Shown here: in pieces, positions 47,161 through 60,543 of the stretch
Position numbering within the stretch: the stretch's first letter is position 1
Layout of the letters: every line of letters starts with the position of its first letter
DNA from: Archegozetes longisetosus
Lineage: Eukaryota; Arthropoda; Arachnida; Sarcoptiformes; Trhypochthoniidae
DNA: 64,000 bases
Assembly: GCA_018873245.2 (NCBI GenBank)
Contig: JAEMBT020000006.1
Span: 4,311,855-4,375,854, forward strand
Direction: 5' to 3'
Program-made: the position numbers and the translations under genes
Notes under the pieces: model-generated
The model's input: the letters and a program-made list of their open reading frames with translations, nothing else
What the model was told of the DNA's origin: nothing
The model's database searches: none

Positions 47161-48569
47161 TGTGGCTTATTTAATGCGCAAACCTACGAAACTACCTATA
47201 TATTCAAACAATATTGAAATGATTATATGTTGACGTGCATTCGCTTACTTTTCGTAAGATTAACGATGTTATGCTTGTGCACTAAGCCATTAAATGGAAT
47301 TTTTAATGAAAAAAAATTAACTTAAAATCTAATAAAGATCTGAGAAGTCTTTTGAAATAACTAAAAGTGATGCCGAAAAATTATTTTATATAGTAAATAT
47401 CATGAGAAAAATTGTTAATTTTAAACATCTGTATCTCTATTTCTTTTCACACGAACAAAGACTTTGAAGATCTATCTTTTATCGTTTTCCCCTTGAGACT
47501 TGACACAGGATTCCTAAAGATTGGATTGTCATAACTATAGCATTGCGTTTACTAAAATTTTTTAACTGAAAATTTTAAAAAAGTTGCATAAAGTCAAAAT
47601 GGCTAGGAATGATTTTTAGCCCTTTATCGACATTTTTATCTTCTATTAACTATTTTAACACTTCAATCTGGTATATATAAATAAACGTGTAGATATACTC
47701 TAATTAATAATACAATAACAAATACTTTTAATATGTGATCTTAATTAAAAATGGATCATTTAATCGTTTGAAATACGCCGAAAGACAAAGTGTCTAAATT
47801 TAATAAATATGTCAGTGAATATTAATTATTTGTAGACAAATTTCACTCAATTCTTAATTTTATTTTACTTGAATCAGCCGAGTTTTTCAATTTTTCTAAT
47901 CGACTTTTTGTAATGTTCTAGTCATCGCTTGAAAGATAGTAAAACTATTTTGCCAAATTCTGTAGTCATAAAAAATTATTGAATGACTGACAATTCATTA
48001 CTAATAGACAGAGATCCTTTTGCTTTAAATATTTGAAAATGTTTGAGTGACTCAACAAAATTTTTCCCCTTATATTATACATTTAATCTGACATGAAAAA
48101 GACGTGAATAATATAAGTCTATGAATAATAAAGTTCTTAAGTCTATAAATTATAAGTTATTTCATTCGCAACATAAGTAATACTCACTGAGTTAGGCACC
48201 TTAAATCAGGTTTCATATAGAATATTGTACAAGAAGTTTGATCTTACTCGTTAGATTGTAATTGAGCTCAACAGTAAACTAGTAATACTGATGTAATTTA
48301 GAAAAGAATGTACAAACTACATAAGATTATCAATGTTAAACAATAAATTTAATATCGATGGATAGCTTATGAGGTACCAAGTTTATTTAGGCAACAATTT
48401 TGCAAATCTTCGAACTCTGAAAAAATTAGGGCCACCCAGATCTTATGTTATGACTGTGAGCTAGAACGTTAAAATTGCGTTTTATATATTTTCGGGTTAA
48501 TAGCGTTAATAGCTTTAGTAGGATAAGTAAGGTTAGTTGTATTAATAATATTTGTATTGTAAGCAGAGT
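47161..48569. other. AT-rich spacer
   Basis: Nothing recognisable on either strand. Confidence 0.45.
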
Positions 48570-49030
48570 TACTGGTGCCAGTATGGTTCAAAACTAATTG
48601 GTATCATTTCCAGTGCCTTCGAAAACATAGCAAATCTCGCCCAGTGAGGCTGCCGGTTCTCGAGTCTTCTCAGGATGTTATCAATCATAACCGAGGAGCC
48701 ATAAAAATGTCATAATGTGAGTGCAGCATCCAACAGCTCTAAGGCTGCTTTTGCACTGACAACAATGTTCGCTTAGTGGTTAGGCATCGAATTTTTCAGT
48801 ATCTACGAAAATGTAGATATAGCAATTTGTACTATTCCGGTGTGGAGATTGAATCGGCCAGCGTATCAACATTGGGTAATCAGCTGAAATAGTATGGGAG
48901 GTTGGTTATAAAAGTCCTGTGTGCCTGCACATCTGAAGCTCAAATCTCTCTTCAGTCTTACAATGCTGAGCATTGTAGGATTTGCCTTGCTTCAACTGAT
49001 GGGTACCAATGCTATATAATAGAGATCAGG
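48570..49030 (+). repeat. GC-richer block with tRNA-like promoter boxes, possible SINE
   Basis: About 460 bp visibly less AT-rich than surroundings with no lasting reading frame. Inside it GCTTAGTGGTTAGGCATCGA (48774-48793) matches a Pol III A-box/D-arm and AGATTGAATCGG near 48847-48858 resembles a B-box. Further right is a perfect palindrome ACAATGCT-G-AGCATTGT (about 48960-48977). Best explained as a tRNA-derived SINE or composite repeat. No target duplication fixed, and no second copy found in the window. Confidence 0.4.
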
Positions 49031-49267
49031 GACGAGACATTAGTTTAAAAAATTAATTTTTCGTCTTTATAAATGTTTGAGTGAGATCTTAAAATACTTA
49101 TCTGATTACGAGATTACTTTAGTTCAAAGAATCACAATGATGTCTATATTCTATTCTGTATTTGAACCCAATTCTTCGTAAGCTTTTCGTTGAAACTAAG
49201 TCCTATGTGAAAAATTGATAGGCCAAGTGGGTATCCCTCTTTGAGAAAGAGCAAGGAATAAGGTCTA

Positions 49268-49382
49268 TTGCAATAAACCTTCTGTTTGTCGGATAAACAT
49301 CCGATTTATTGATTCAAAACTTAGTTTCGTTGATACTTATGTCATACTTATTACAAGTGACTAATGTGAGTGCGTAAAACTC
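49268..49382. repeat. dispersed repeat, copy 1
   Basis: Shares the order …CCGATTTATTGATTCAAAACTTAGTTTCGTT… and TTATGTCATACTTATTACAAG … GAGTGCGT with 55070-55180, same orientation. Family unknown. Confidence 0.7.
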
Positions 49383-49626
49383 TTTCGATCCCAGAAGATA
49401 TGAGTTATTTAGTAGTAAGCGATATAGTAATTAAGAAAGAGCTGTGTCTAAACATTTTTCCCATTGGATGATAATTCAATTTCTATTTGGCAATAAGAAC
49501 GAGAATTTGAAATATATATGTATATTATATAGCATATATCAAATGATTCGAGCGTTGCAGCAGATCAGAAGTTTTCGGCACACAAAGGTCAAAGTATCAA
49601 CATTTTATTTCTTCAACTTACATGAA

Positions 49627-49872
49627 ACCTCATCTGTGAATGGTCGATTTTGGTAAAACTTGGTACGCATGCTAAGTTGAGGGTCCTAATCACTAATATA
49701 ATAACTTTGTCCCAGTCGAAAATAATATCGCTTAAATAAAAATTTGTATTGCTATGTCAAGATACTATTGCAGTTGAAGAGAAATTATTATTATATTAAT
49801 GATTAGAACCCTCAACTTAGTATTTGTACCAAATTTCATCAAAACTGGTCGTTCACAGATGAGAAGGTCCTC
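49627..49872. mobile_element. MITE with ~80-bp inverted arms
   Basis: Left arm (CCTCATCTGTGAATGGTCGA … CTAAGTTGAGGGTCCTAATC) is mirrored on the right by CCTCAACTTAGTATTTG … GACCAGTTTTGATGAAATTT-type sequence, with about 80 bp between. Roughly 80% similar arms. Non-coding miniature inverted-repeat element; the target site is not resolved. Confidence 0.8.
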
Positions 49873-50859
49873 TTGTTAGTTAAATAAGATAAAACTTATT
49901 ATAACTTAGAGTATATCAAAGCGCATTCAGGCGAAACCATAAACGTTGAGAAAGTAGAACGTCATCTTAAAAATGACATTCTTTACCAATCAATATGTTG
50001 TTTTATTGAATTATTTACTCTTGAGTCAATTTGAAAATTTAGTTTAATAAGTAGGAGTAAAGGCTAACTTCTGACGCATTTCACGCATATTTAAAAGCGA
50101 ATAATATATTGATAGGATGTCAAGTTAGTTAAAAAGACGATTTATATTTAAGTTGTTACCACAAATGTTATAAATATTAATTGTTAGGGGAGTTAAGGTG
50201 AGAATTTAGTTTGTCTTTAGGAAGACCAGACGTGTATCACCTCTGAAAATAATTTGCGATTATTGGATTTTTAAAAATATTTTTATGAATACGCCTCAGT
50301 ATAATGCTTGAGCTTTTAGTATTCTTACGTAAATATTGATCCAAGCAAGAATAAAATGAAAATAGATAACTGGATTCAGTTTTAAGTCAGTAATAAATTC
50401 TCAGAGTCAGTTTTTTCGGATTGTATGTTGGATATCTCTACTCTTAATATGACCATTAATGTGATTCAGAATATCTTGAGAAACTCAGTTGCATTTCAAC
50501 TTGCGCTGGGGTTCCAGAATAGAATTTAATATTTACATAATGCTCAAAATTTATAATGTTGAAGGTCATTTAGTGAAGGTACTAACTTGATTTGCTGATA
50601 AGTAAATTATTGATAACTTGACAGCATTGATCTTGTTGTTATATATCAATAGATGTTATCTTCACTTTTAATATGACCTTTAATGAAAATCTTGTATTTC
50701 TGCTTACACAAAATTAAGTTAGGTTCAAAGTAATATTTTTTAGAATAATTCTATTAAAATTTAATACAATATATATCTATATTTTGCTTTAAAACCAGAT
50801 AAATCATTACTTCTACTGAATATTATTTAAATCATAAATGCTTTTAAGCGAAACCAATA
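49873..50859. other. AT-rich spacer
   Basis: No gene. Phrases such as AATATGACC-TTAATG recur at 50445, 50675, 52225 and 63180, indicating that the dispersed repeat described next extends leftwards here. Confidence 0.4.
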
Positions 50860-51130
50860 TTCTAGAGAAAATAAAATTTTAAGGATCCCTTTCACATGAA
50901 ATAAAAGGAATAATAAATTTAGAACTAAATGAAAGTTCACGCCCAAAGAACTCACGTGATATGATATGAGAGAAAGATAAAATTAAAATTAAAATAAAGA
51001 TGAAGACTTTTTCACCAAAAGAGTATATGAATATAGAGAATATGTTGCTTTAAATTCAATTGACTGATATTTTTCTTTCTTCATCCATTACACGCATTGA
51101 ATTAAGATCATTGTTAAAGTTTTAGAAAGA
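50860..51130 (+). repeat. old dispersed repeat family, copy 1
   Basis: Aligns by eye with 52485-52730 and 63465-63710: AATAAAATTT then a CTCTTTCA-ATGA-ATAAAA stretch, AGAGAGA-TAAAA, TTGACTGATATTTT-CTTTCTT and GCAT-GAATTGAA. Diverged, no open frame. Probably an ancient transposon. Confidence 0.6.
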
Positions 51131-52484
51131 AAGCCATAATATCTTTTCTAAAGAAGAGATTTTAGAGTTAAGTATCATTCTTTAAAATCTCTTCATTTAT
51201 TGAATATAGAATGAAACATAAGAAACTTAGATGTAATTATTTTTCGTTCTGAGTAAATAGTTTGAATAGTTGAATTCTTAATCTTTCGTATCACATGATA
51301 ACTTTTGTATAAGAAAAATTAAAATTTATTTCACTCATACAATTACATTTCATTTGCACCAATATTCTGTATCTCTGATTTTATGAGATACCATTGAGAA
51401 TTCAAAAGCTGAAGAAAAACGGGTCTCAATCAGTTTATTAAAAAATAGTCTGATAGTTCTGGAAAATTGAAATAATTTTCTTAATTAAATATAAATGTTT
51501 TCCGAATTTTGACTGAGATTTTGTTCATCTTATTTCATATATATCATTGTCCAAAAATTAATCACAGATCAATACTATTTATCTAGGAGTTTTCCCTATT
51601 CATTATAAGGAACTGAATTCAATTTCGTTAATAATATACCAGATGATTTAAACCAATAAACTTCGGTCATTCTATTGCAGAAGATTTCAAGCTAATATTT
51701 ATTCAAATTTTATTTCTAGTATAATTTTATAATGAAAAATGATTAATTTACAGCTTTATTATGGATTTTTGTATAAAAGATTTCAATTATTCTATCACTT
51801 TATGAATAAAATTTAGTATGATATTACTTTTTACAGTTTTCCTACATCAAGCTCAATTCAAGCTAAAATAACAATAAATAGTTTATAGATGAAGCTCTTG
51901 TTGATTTCTAGAATTATTCTCTCAAGCTATATTACAATGTCAATAAAAGCTAACTTTGCCCAAAAAATGATCATCTATTCGATTCTTAATCTCTCAAGAC
52001 ATTCATTTAGTTTTGAAATCACGTTAACATTAATATATTTAAAATATATAAATTTATACAACTTATATGTGTATTTATGATCAAAAATTACTTATGAAAA
52101 GTTATTTTATTTAAGTAAAAAATTTTATGATACAGACATCAATTGAACTCAATGATGCGTGAACTATAGGCTGTTTGATCGTATTTCTTATGTATGTTGA
52201 ATGTCAATGAATATATTTTTCAAATATGACCTTTGACAATCTTGTGATTTTATCGTGAAGGATACTTTTTCTGCATCATAATACATTTTCAAGGACTAAT
52301 TATCTAAGTTCAAGGAAAAAAGTTTCGATTTCACATAGAATTTCTTGATAAAGTTTAACATTCTCTATAACATAAAGTCACCAAATTTTTTGCATTACAG
52401 CAACTGTAGAGTGAGATAAGCACTGCTTTTTCTGAATATATATTACATGAATTACACATGACTTACAGCAAAGCCGATACTTTT
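51131..52484. other. AT-rich spacer
   Basis: No gene. Part of it (52130 onwards) probably belongs to the next repeat copy. Confidence 0.4.
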
Positions 52485-52730
52485 TGAAGAATAAAATTTT
52501 TGAAACTCTCTAAAGCTTAAAAAGATGATAAAAACAAAATCCAAGAAGCAAAATAAAAGTTTATGTCCAAAGATCTTTAGTGATATGACTTAAGAGAAGA
52601 CCTATATCCAGAGAAAAAATTCTATCTCTAAATAACATGAATAGAGTGAAAGTGTACTGTATTCATCGACTGATATTTTTTCCCTAATGATCTCTTGAAT
52701 CGAAACAAGGACAAATGCTAGTATTGAAAG
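52485..52730 (+). repeat. old dispersed repeat family, copy 2
   Basis: Clearest shared pieces with the copy at 63.5 kb are AGAATAAAATTT-TGAAA-TCTCT, AAAGATCT-TTA-GATAT, TCGACTGATATTTT and ATGATC-C-T-GAAT-GAA-CAAG. Similarity probably extends left to about 52130. Confidence 0.6.
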
Positions 52731-55069
52731 CGAAAAATTTGATTCTTCTAGAATTAGAGGACCTGAAAAGTAAGACTCATTGCCCTTGATCTTTAGAAAA
52801 ATTGAAGCACCCACTAGAGTAAAGTCAAGTGAAGTTAATTTGTAGGCACTTTAACTTCTTTTGCGTCATGAGTCCATTCTTAGCTGTAAATAGTTTGGAT
52901 ACCATATTAAAATTTAATATATTTGAATTACTATAAACTTATGTAAATTGGTAGTTTTTATTTCCTCTCTATAACTGCCAATTTTAAGGTTTCTCCACTT
53001 AATTTCCAAGAAATGACCTGAAAGTTACGGCAATTTGGTATTCTATATGAGTTATAGTAAGAATTCTATGTCTTTCTTTAATATTAAGTTTAATCTATAG
53101 TAAATTTGAATAACCTTTGTGATATTTATGCATTTTCAAATAGTGTAAATAATACTCATACTATTTTTGTAACTGATAAGTAATACTAGATGCGAACCTT
53201 CACTAACAGGAATTTGGATATAGAACTATTCGAATAAATGTATGAAGTCTTATTCGCACATCGTAAAAATTCATTATAAACAGTAATGAACTTTTATAGT
53301 TTTCAATACTTGGTATATTCTTAATAAAATTATATATATTAGTGTGAGGATGTTACCGTATATAAAGTTATAAGTATTGATAAGTTTGTTAAGATGAACC
53401 TAAAATTAAACAGTAATAGTGGCGATGACAACATTTTTTGATAGTAATACAATTAATTTAAGCTTTTGGTCTTTGTAACTGATTAATTTTTCGTCAAACT
53501 TAGTTTTTATTTTGAAACATAATCTAGTTATAAGAATAGCGAACAAAATTCTCACAGTGTTTTATGATATTTACCTTCAATCCAACAATTCTGCACCAGT
53601 AATGATTTATGATTTAAATATTGTTCTTATATAATAACTATATAAAAATTTTTTAGTGTAAATTAGAAATTTATGGCAATATAACGAGAAAGTAGTAAAT
53701 CTTATAGTATAATAGAAACGCTTTCTAAAACTATCATTTTTAAAGAATATAACTTTATATTGCAAGCTTCAAAATTAACAAATTTAACTTCGTTCCGAAT
53801 TATGATGAAGACAAAAGTGACGAATGCTCCTATTTGGAAATATCTGCGATTTTTAAGAAAAACTAATTTTATGCAGAAGTTAGAATTAATTGCCAATAGT
53901 CAAATGAAATATAGACATTGAGTATAGATATTATAAAAGTGAAATATAAATATCACTTTGAATGGACACAAGTTTCGGATCGGAAACTGATTAAAAGCAA
54001 AAGTTTGTAACACTTATATTGATTTTTCCTAGAATTGAATTCTACTAAATCTACACAAACATGAATGTAATGCAAAACTATAGGATCTTTATTTGACTTG
54101 AGATGCAAAGTTATGTAAAAAATTGTCACAGTAAATTTGTCTGCATAAAATTTTTCATTTCATGTTGAATAACTTTCAAATGAAAAAAGCAATAGTGAAA
54201 GAGCAATAACTATATTAAGGCATTCAAAATAAAAATGTTATTACATTTGATATTTCTGTGATGAAATTGTAAAATGTCGAGATTTAACTGTCTAGTCTTC
54301 CCCAATCCCAAGAAATTTCATTGTTTAGATAATTTTTTATTTTAATCTAGCACATGATTTACAGCTTGAGCTTAGATAAAAATCCAAATTTCTAATTTTT
54401 TCAAAAGAAACTATATTTTGATGGAAAACATAACAGGGTTTAATAGTTCACAGTAACTCAAACAATAAATTCCTCAATTTTATCTAGCTCAAACCTTGAA
54501 ACAACAATCAAGTTATAAACTTTCTCAACAATCTCAACAACTAAGAAGTACTATTTGAAAAGAGTAAATAATTAACACTAAAACCAATATAATTTCACGC
54601 TAAAGAAATAATTTTGTTAGTGATCTTTTATGAACATTTTCATTCATTTTACAGCTCAAGGTTTTGATCTTAAACTCAGTTTTCTTATTTAAAAATTATT
54701 TCGAAAAATGAACGAAATAAACTTTTTTTAAAAAATAGTTTTAAGAACAGAATATATTCTCAATATTTATAAAAATAATTGTTAGATATTATTCTCTCTT
54801 AATTAAGTTTTGGGACTGAAAAATTCTGTTCATAAATATTGTTTAGAACACATGGTCGCTTTGATTCTAGCGCATTCTTCGTTTTCCTGATGAATATAAT
54901 TGAAGTAATAAGGTAAATATTCTTAGAAGTGTATATCATTAGTGGAGAATTTCACTCAGTCACAAAAATCAAGAGTTGAGTTAATTATACAAATATCAGA
55001 TATATTTTCTTCTGTGAATTTGAGAGATGAGTAAGAAACTAGATTTTTCGCAATAAAATTTTTGTTTGT
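52731..55069. other. long AT-rich spacer, no gene recognised
   Basis: Only short open frames; no repeat or RNA signature noted. Confidence 0.45.
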
Positions 55070-55180
55070 AGAATAAACTTCCGATATATTGATGCAAAAC
55101 TCAATTTCGTTTATACCTATGTCATACTTATTGCAAGCGGCGTAAGCGAGTGCGTGATACTATGACGAGAATATGAGTTG
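55070..55180. repeat. dispersed repeat, copy 2
   Basis: Counterpart of 49268-49382 (CCGATATATTGATGCAAAAC, TATGTCATACTTATTGCAAG, GAGTGCGTGATACT). It is followed at 55235-55310 by a GC-richer tail with a CGAAACTCAGTTTCG palindrome. Confidence 0.7.
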
Positions 55181-55330
55181 TTCAGTCGTCAGAGATATTC
55201 TTGTTGAAAATGACGCATATAAATTCGTTTTCCCGAAACTCAGTTTCGTTCACAAAGCGAGCTTCGGGTTGGGCGTATAGGCGTAGTCATTTTTCACTAC
55301 GTTAACTTTTGATTTTATAATTTTAGAAAT

Positions 55331-56677
55331 AATTGTTTATAATTTTTCAGTTGAACTATTTTTGAAGAAATAAAGTAAATTGAGAAACATTATTTCAGGC
55401 GTTGAGATACAAATCATATCATACAAACATGATTATCCTAAACAAAATTTTAGATATTGAACCTAATGTTTGCGCTATTACATTTTAACTTAGCTTAAAT
55501 TTACCTAAGTGCCAAAACTCAAAATTAATCAAAATTCTAAATACACCATTTGACTCAATCACTAATATGTCTAATCTTTTGCTTGGAAGTTGCATAAAAA
55601 TTCCAAGAAATTCGTCTGATTTGCCTTTGACCAGAATATTTTACATTGGCTATAAATCATGAATATCCAGCTGAGCTGAAAGCTCACAGCATAAGTTTGA
55701 GCTTGAGCTGGACTCTAATGAATCGAGTTGCTTGCTCTATAAGGTCCAAATTTTACCGAAGTTATTCTGAGCTGTTTTGCAATATTATTTATTGAGAAAG
55801 ATATTAAAATCTTTTCCGACTGGATAATAATCTGATTAAGTGATCCAAAAATAAGAGTCACAATCTGTAAAATATGTTTCTAAATTATAAAGAATGTTCA
55901 ACATCAGGATTTTTCGACGATCAAATTTCAACGTATGAAACTAGTACTATACTCAAGTTACAAGTTAGTTAATAAAAAAATCGAATTTAAGAGAAATCAG
56001 ATATAATAATCAGTCTGAAATTAAAATTTCAAAATTATTTTTTGATCAATTAGTTTGTTACCTTAATGATTAAATAGTTATTATGTCTATTTGAATATTT
56101 TCTTTTAATAAAATGATGTTTAAGCTCAGTCTTTACATATAAGTGTAAAAGTGAAAGTTTCATTAAAAGCTCATTAAACTTCATAAAAACAATGTTGTTT
56201 TTAAACTGAGCTTAAAAGTCAATTAAGAAACTTTGATCCAGTTAGAAAAGTTTAGCGAAGTGTATATTCGATTTTATTCGAGAGTTTCGAAAAAAGAAAG
56301 CTATTCTAGAATAAAACATCATTTTATTGATTTATTTTTCAAGAATTTTGGAAGCCGTATTTTGTTTTTACAATATATACTTATTATCAGGTTTGAAATA
56401 AGCTTCATAAGATATAATCTCATGTGACGTTGGTAAAGTCCAATTCTGTAAAATATATACTATCAATTTAAAAACTCGATTTTGCTATACTTCTTAAATA
56501 TGTGTTCAAAGTTTATAATCAATTTATTATTGAAACTGCAATTTTTTCAATTATTTTAAAACAACTCGTAAAATAATAACAGAACATTTAGACCAATTAT
56601 ATATTTAGAAACATGACATGTTATTTATATTTGTATAAGAGATGAGATGAATAGAGATCGAAAAATTCAGTCATTCA
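55331..56677. other. 3' flank of Vav and spacer
   Basis: A GAGCT-rich snippet at 55672-55730 may be a scrap of the 7.8-kb repeat family. No gene; AT-rich candidates for the Vav poly(A) signal (read on the minus strand) are too many to choose. Confidence 0.4.
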
Positions 56678-58014
56678 TCATAAGAAATCTTCGATTTCAT
56701 TGACATACGCGAGAGGAAAGTAACCGATTCTGTCGTCGATCTGTCCCTTCCACCAGCCCTTAGCCTCTCCTGCTTTGGAAAGAATGGCGACTTTGTCTCC
56801 TTTTCTTAAATCAAGTAAATTAGATGAGGAACCGGTAAAACTATATTTAGCTATGGCATAGCTATTCACACATTCATTTATTAGTGCCTTCTTATAGGGT
56901 ATCATCAAATTAGTGTTGACTAAATTGAATGACTCACAAAGACTATTGTCTTCGTACCACTTCACTAAATCTATGATTGTTCTGAAATACCGCGATTCCG
57001 ACAAATAGTAATAGTGATGATCACGAGTCACACAAACCCTCATATGCTTTACTTGTCCACTATATTGAAGACTAATAGCGTAACTACCTTTTTGTTTCGG
57101 TGAAATTCTAACCAGAAACGATCCGTTGGGTAAGTGCTCGAGCGTCGATTGAGCTCGATCTCTGTCCATTGATCCCGCAAACCACAAATATTTGTCTAAA
57201 TTATTGATTTGGTTATCATCTGACAGTTGAGGGCTATAAACACCAAACATGGAGTTCGGATCTTCATATGAGACACGAAGCTGACTATCAATAAGACTTT
57301 GATCGATTTCGAGACATGAGATGACGGAAATATTCCTTCCTCTGAGGTACGAGTATTCCTTCCCGACCACCAAACCACGTGGTCGTCATTTGGATTTTTG
57401 GCACTCTTTCGAACAACGAGTATTATATCATCGGAGAGGAACGATAACTGACTTTCGTCTTGTGCAGTGTATGGACTCACAGCTCGTACATAAGTGTGAC
57501 CACTGGTAGTGTTGCCATTTGTAAGACTATTAACACTATTGCTCTTCGAACGTCTCAAGTCCTGAACAGAATTTCTTATGTTGTCCTCATCTCCAGAGTT
57601 GGAATTCAAGGATTGATTAGGACTCGATGGTGGAAGTGGTGGTCGTGGAGGTAGTGATGGAGCGCCACACGAACGAACTGTTGCTATACATTGTTTGTGA
57701 ACACAAATATTACAGACTGTGCACTGATATCCTTGAAAAAACGTTCCTCTAAGAAGTTGATCACAATCGGCACAGACTGTAGCCGTCGAGAACGTATACA
57801 TTGCGAATGTGTGATCTGTTGAACCTTCACGACAGGCCAGTGGACACACGTTGTCCAGTGCTTTTTCAATGGCTTCCATCCACTTTCGTTTGATATCTTC
57901 ACTTTTCGCATAAAATGTATACGAAGTCTTGTTTTGTCGATGAACTAAATTCCATCCGTTAGACCACTGTTTCGTCAGTTTACTTATTGTACTCGTAATC
58001 GGCAAGTCTTCGAC
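56678..58014 (-). CDS. Vav: Vav, last exon: PH end, C1, SH3, SH2, SH3 (frame break near 57300)
   Basis: Acceptor ATTTAG at 58020-58015, then VEDLPITSTIS continues the PH domain to its C-terminal helix (KRKWMEAIEKAL). Next comes an atypical C1 zinc module, H-x12-C-x2-C-x13-C-x2-C-x4-H-x2-C-x6-C, the spacing found in Vav proteins. It is followed by a Pro-rich segment (SLPPRPPLPPSSP), a first SH3 (…WWSGRN … EEGIFPSSHV), an SH2 (LWFAGSMDR … GSFLVRIS) and a final SH3 (AIAKYSFTG … GWWKGQIDDRIGYFPLAYVN) ending at the stop. This order is specific to Vav. The exon length is 2 modulo 3: between the first SH3 and the SH2 the frame must change (57270-57330), and one added base would repair it. Vav is a cytosolic Rho/Rac exchange factor activated by tyrosine kinases; the SH2 recruits it to phosphotyrosine. 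Confidence 0.95.
57270..57330 (-). other. Vav: frame change inside the Vav exon
   Basis: The SH3 frame runs on as KSIKVLLIVSF, which is not Vav-like, while the SH2 frame upstream reads CLEIDQSLIDSQLRVSYEDP. Both are open across this interval, so the shift cannot be placed exactly. A 35-nt GTCTCG…TCAG pseudo-intron would restore the frame but is far too short for an animal intron. A single missing base, perhaps in one of the AAA runs, is the simplest explanation. Confidence 0.8.
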
Positions 58015-59281
58015 CTAAATATTAACGATCAAATATATAATTAATAATTCGCACCAAAACTTTCAATATTTACGTATCCCATTCACTTGGCTTATTTGGT
58101 CATAAATGAGATTGATCAATTAGAAATGATCAATTTTGAAATTTTCGAAAAGATTAGGACATGTTTTATGGTTTGCTCATTATTTTTCAATTCTTCAAAT
58201 AATATGTTTGTGACTCTAACGAAGTTTTAATGTAAATATTGATTTGTACTGGCAAGCGATTCACAATATTTTAGCATCAAGACAATAATTGAAATGCAAA
58301 ATTTAGATGCAACATTTTATAAAACAAATGACTAACAAATTAGTTTCGACTTATGTAAAATGATACGATTCTAAGTGAACACATATTTGTTTTACATTGT
58401 CATTGAAATTTATGCTCATGTTTCAAGAACTTAGTTTAATCTGCGATTCATATTTTATGCAACTTGCCTACACTTTTATATATTCTTATAGAAAAATATT
58501 TTAAGGGCTTCTTTAAATGAATCCTTTAAGTGCACACATCCGCTACTGTTCAGAACTTCAAACGACTATTTCTTAAAACTCCTATATTTGAATGTCTCTC
58601 ACAAACCAAGAAACACAATAAAGTATTTCATCTGAAGTAAGCTATTGATTGAATACAAAAACCAGTATTTGACGAGTTTATCATTTATTATTTATTATAT
58701 TTTCAGTGAAGTATCGCTCAAATTAATCACATATTTATTAATAGTTTTCATACAAAAAGTTCAAACCGATGTAAACATTGGTAATTTAGGAAAAAATAAC
58801 CTTAAATATAATTGATGTTTTCGCTCAATTAATGCATTACTGGATCATATTTGATGTGATCCGACTCGTTAAAGTTAATCAAAACGACAATCGAGAAAAT
58901 GCATTAGTCTTTCTCTAATTCAATTCTAGAAAAGCTCATCAAATATTTAACTCATTACAAGAATATAGAATTTGTACTATTCCTTAAATAAATCAAATAA
59001 ATCTCCAAATTCAATGTAATTAGACTTTCATTTCAATCCTAAATACTACCTGTGATGATATGTGACTCACATTCAAACCAAAATATTCTTTAATCAAAAG
59101 ACTTGGATTCGAAGATCGATAATTAAAGTTTAGAATAATTTGATTGCACGTCTGAATATCTGAGGCTTTTAGTGGTAAAGCACTTCAAATGAATGAGTTT
59201 GACACCTGACTGACTATTTAACTGAATCCATTATTAATTAGAAGAGTATCGTTTCACCGATGCTTAAGCAAATCAGGTTTA

Positions 59282-59334
<53 letters not shown>

Positions 59335-60543
59335 TCTCTTAAGTATTAGTCCTATAAAACAGTGAGAAACTAATTGCTCGAACATAAAACCAGTCGTAGG
59401 AATAACTTGAGTACAAATTGTTATTTCATAGTCTAAACAGAAATCGTATACAAATCGATATAATTTCAAATGAGGACAATTCAAAAAACATAAATGTCTG
59501 CGACAGCATTACAACCAAAATTGAAAGCCGTGTTAAGAAATATTTATAGTGTTTTCTAATATTATGTACAGTTTGAGAAACAAAAATCTGATGCCAAGGC
59601 TTCAAAATAAATTCGTGTTAATGAAAATAATTTGTTAGACTTTAGTTCATTAGTCACTTACAGGAAAACATTACTAATTCTGTCGCAAATCTAAAACTAA
59701 ACATTTTGGAAAATTCAAGATCTAAAAATTTAATTTCAAAAGTGTTTAATTATAAATGATTTAACACATATAATTCTTGGTTTGTTGACAATTATTGCAA
59801 ATAACGTTTAGTCATTGGAATCTTCTTTCGTGAAGCTATTAATTTTGATTTTGATTATTTAATAACAAACTTAGAGCTGTCTCTTAGTGCTGTCTCTTTC
59901 TTCGCATAAATTGTGAGCTAAAGATTACTTGATTACGTCTTTACTACTTGTCCTATTTTCTTATAAATTTTACGAAACAACTACTGAATTCTTCACTACT
60001 TTAAACTTAATTAAAACAATTCCTGAAACAGAATGACTTTTACTGAATAAATTTGTTGATCTAAGTGTAATCGGCACCAATCTTTTTGTAAACAAAATTT
60101 AACACTTTCGAAAAATTATAAAATTGTTATCTATTGAAAGCGACAAACAAATAGTATAAGTATGCTACAACTCAAATAAATCATCAAACTTGAGTTGACA
60201 AAAATGCGCACGTATTAGATAATTATTCTAAAATTGTCTGCACAATTTGTATGTTTCGGATGTATTGTGCTACAATTGAATATTTAACACAAAATATATT
60301 GAAAACTAAAAATTGTTGAACTCATTATTAATAAGGGAAGCGGTCTTCTGGAAACTGTAACAATTTCGACTTAGCATTATTATATACGAAACAATATCTA
60401 AAATGATTTAGCATAGGCTCAGTACCCTAACAGCTTTTATTGACAAAAGCGAGATTTCCGTCTTATTAGCAATTAGTTACATATTATGTCAATAAATTTA
60501 CTGAAGTTTAAAATTCTAAAATCTCAAAACCAAAATCTATTAC
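58015..60543 (-). other. Vav: 2.5-kb Vav intron
   Basis: Donor CAG|GTAATA and acceptor ATTTAG|GTC are phase 0 and splice ILADYQ to VEDLPI within the PH domain. The interior is AT-rich and contains a CT microsatellite; no other gene is seen. Confidence 0.9.
59284..59331. repeat. (CT)n microsatellite
   Basis: A perfect run of about 24 CT units within the Vav intron (AG on the transcribed strand). Confidence 0.97.

Noticed and set aside
57290-57335. A 35-nt intron (GTCTCG…TCAG) in Vav
   Set aside because: Restores the frame, but it is far below animal intron lengths and has a poor donor; a single-base indel is simpler.
59254-59484. 76-codon open frame with an (RE)n run
   Set aside because: The Arg-Glu run is only the CT microsatellite translated; the frame lies in the Vav intron.
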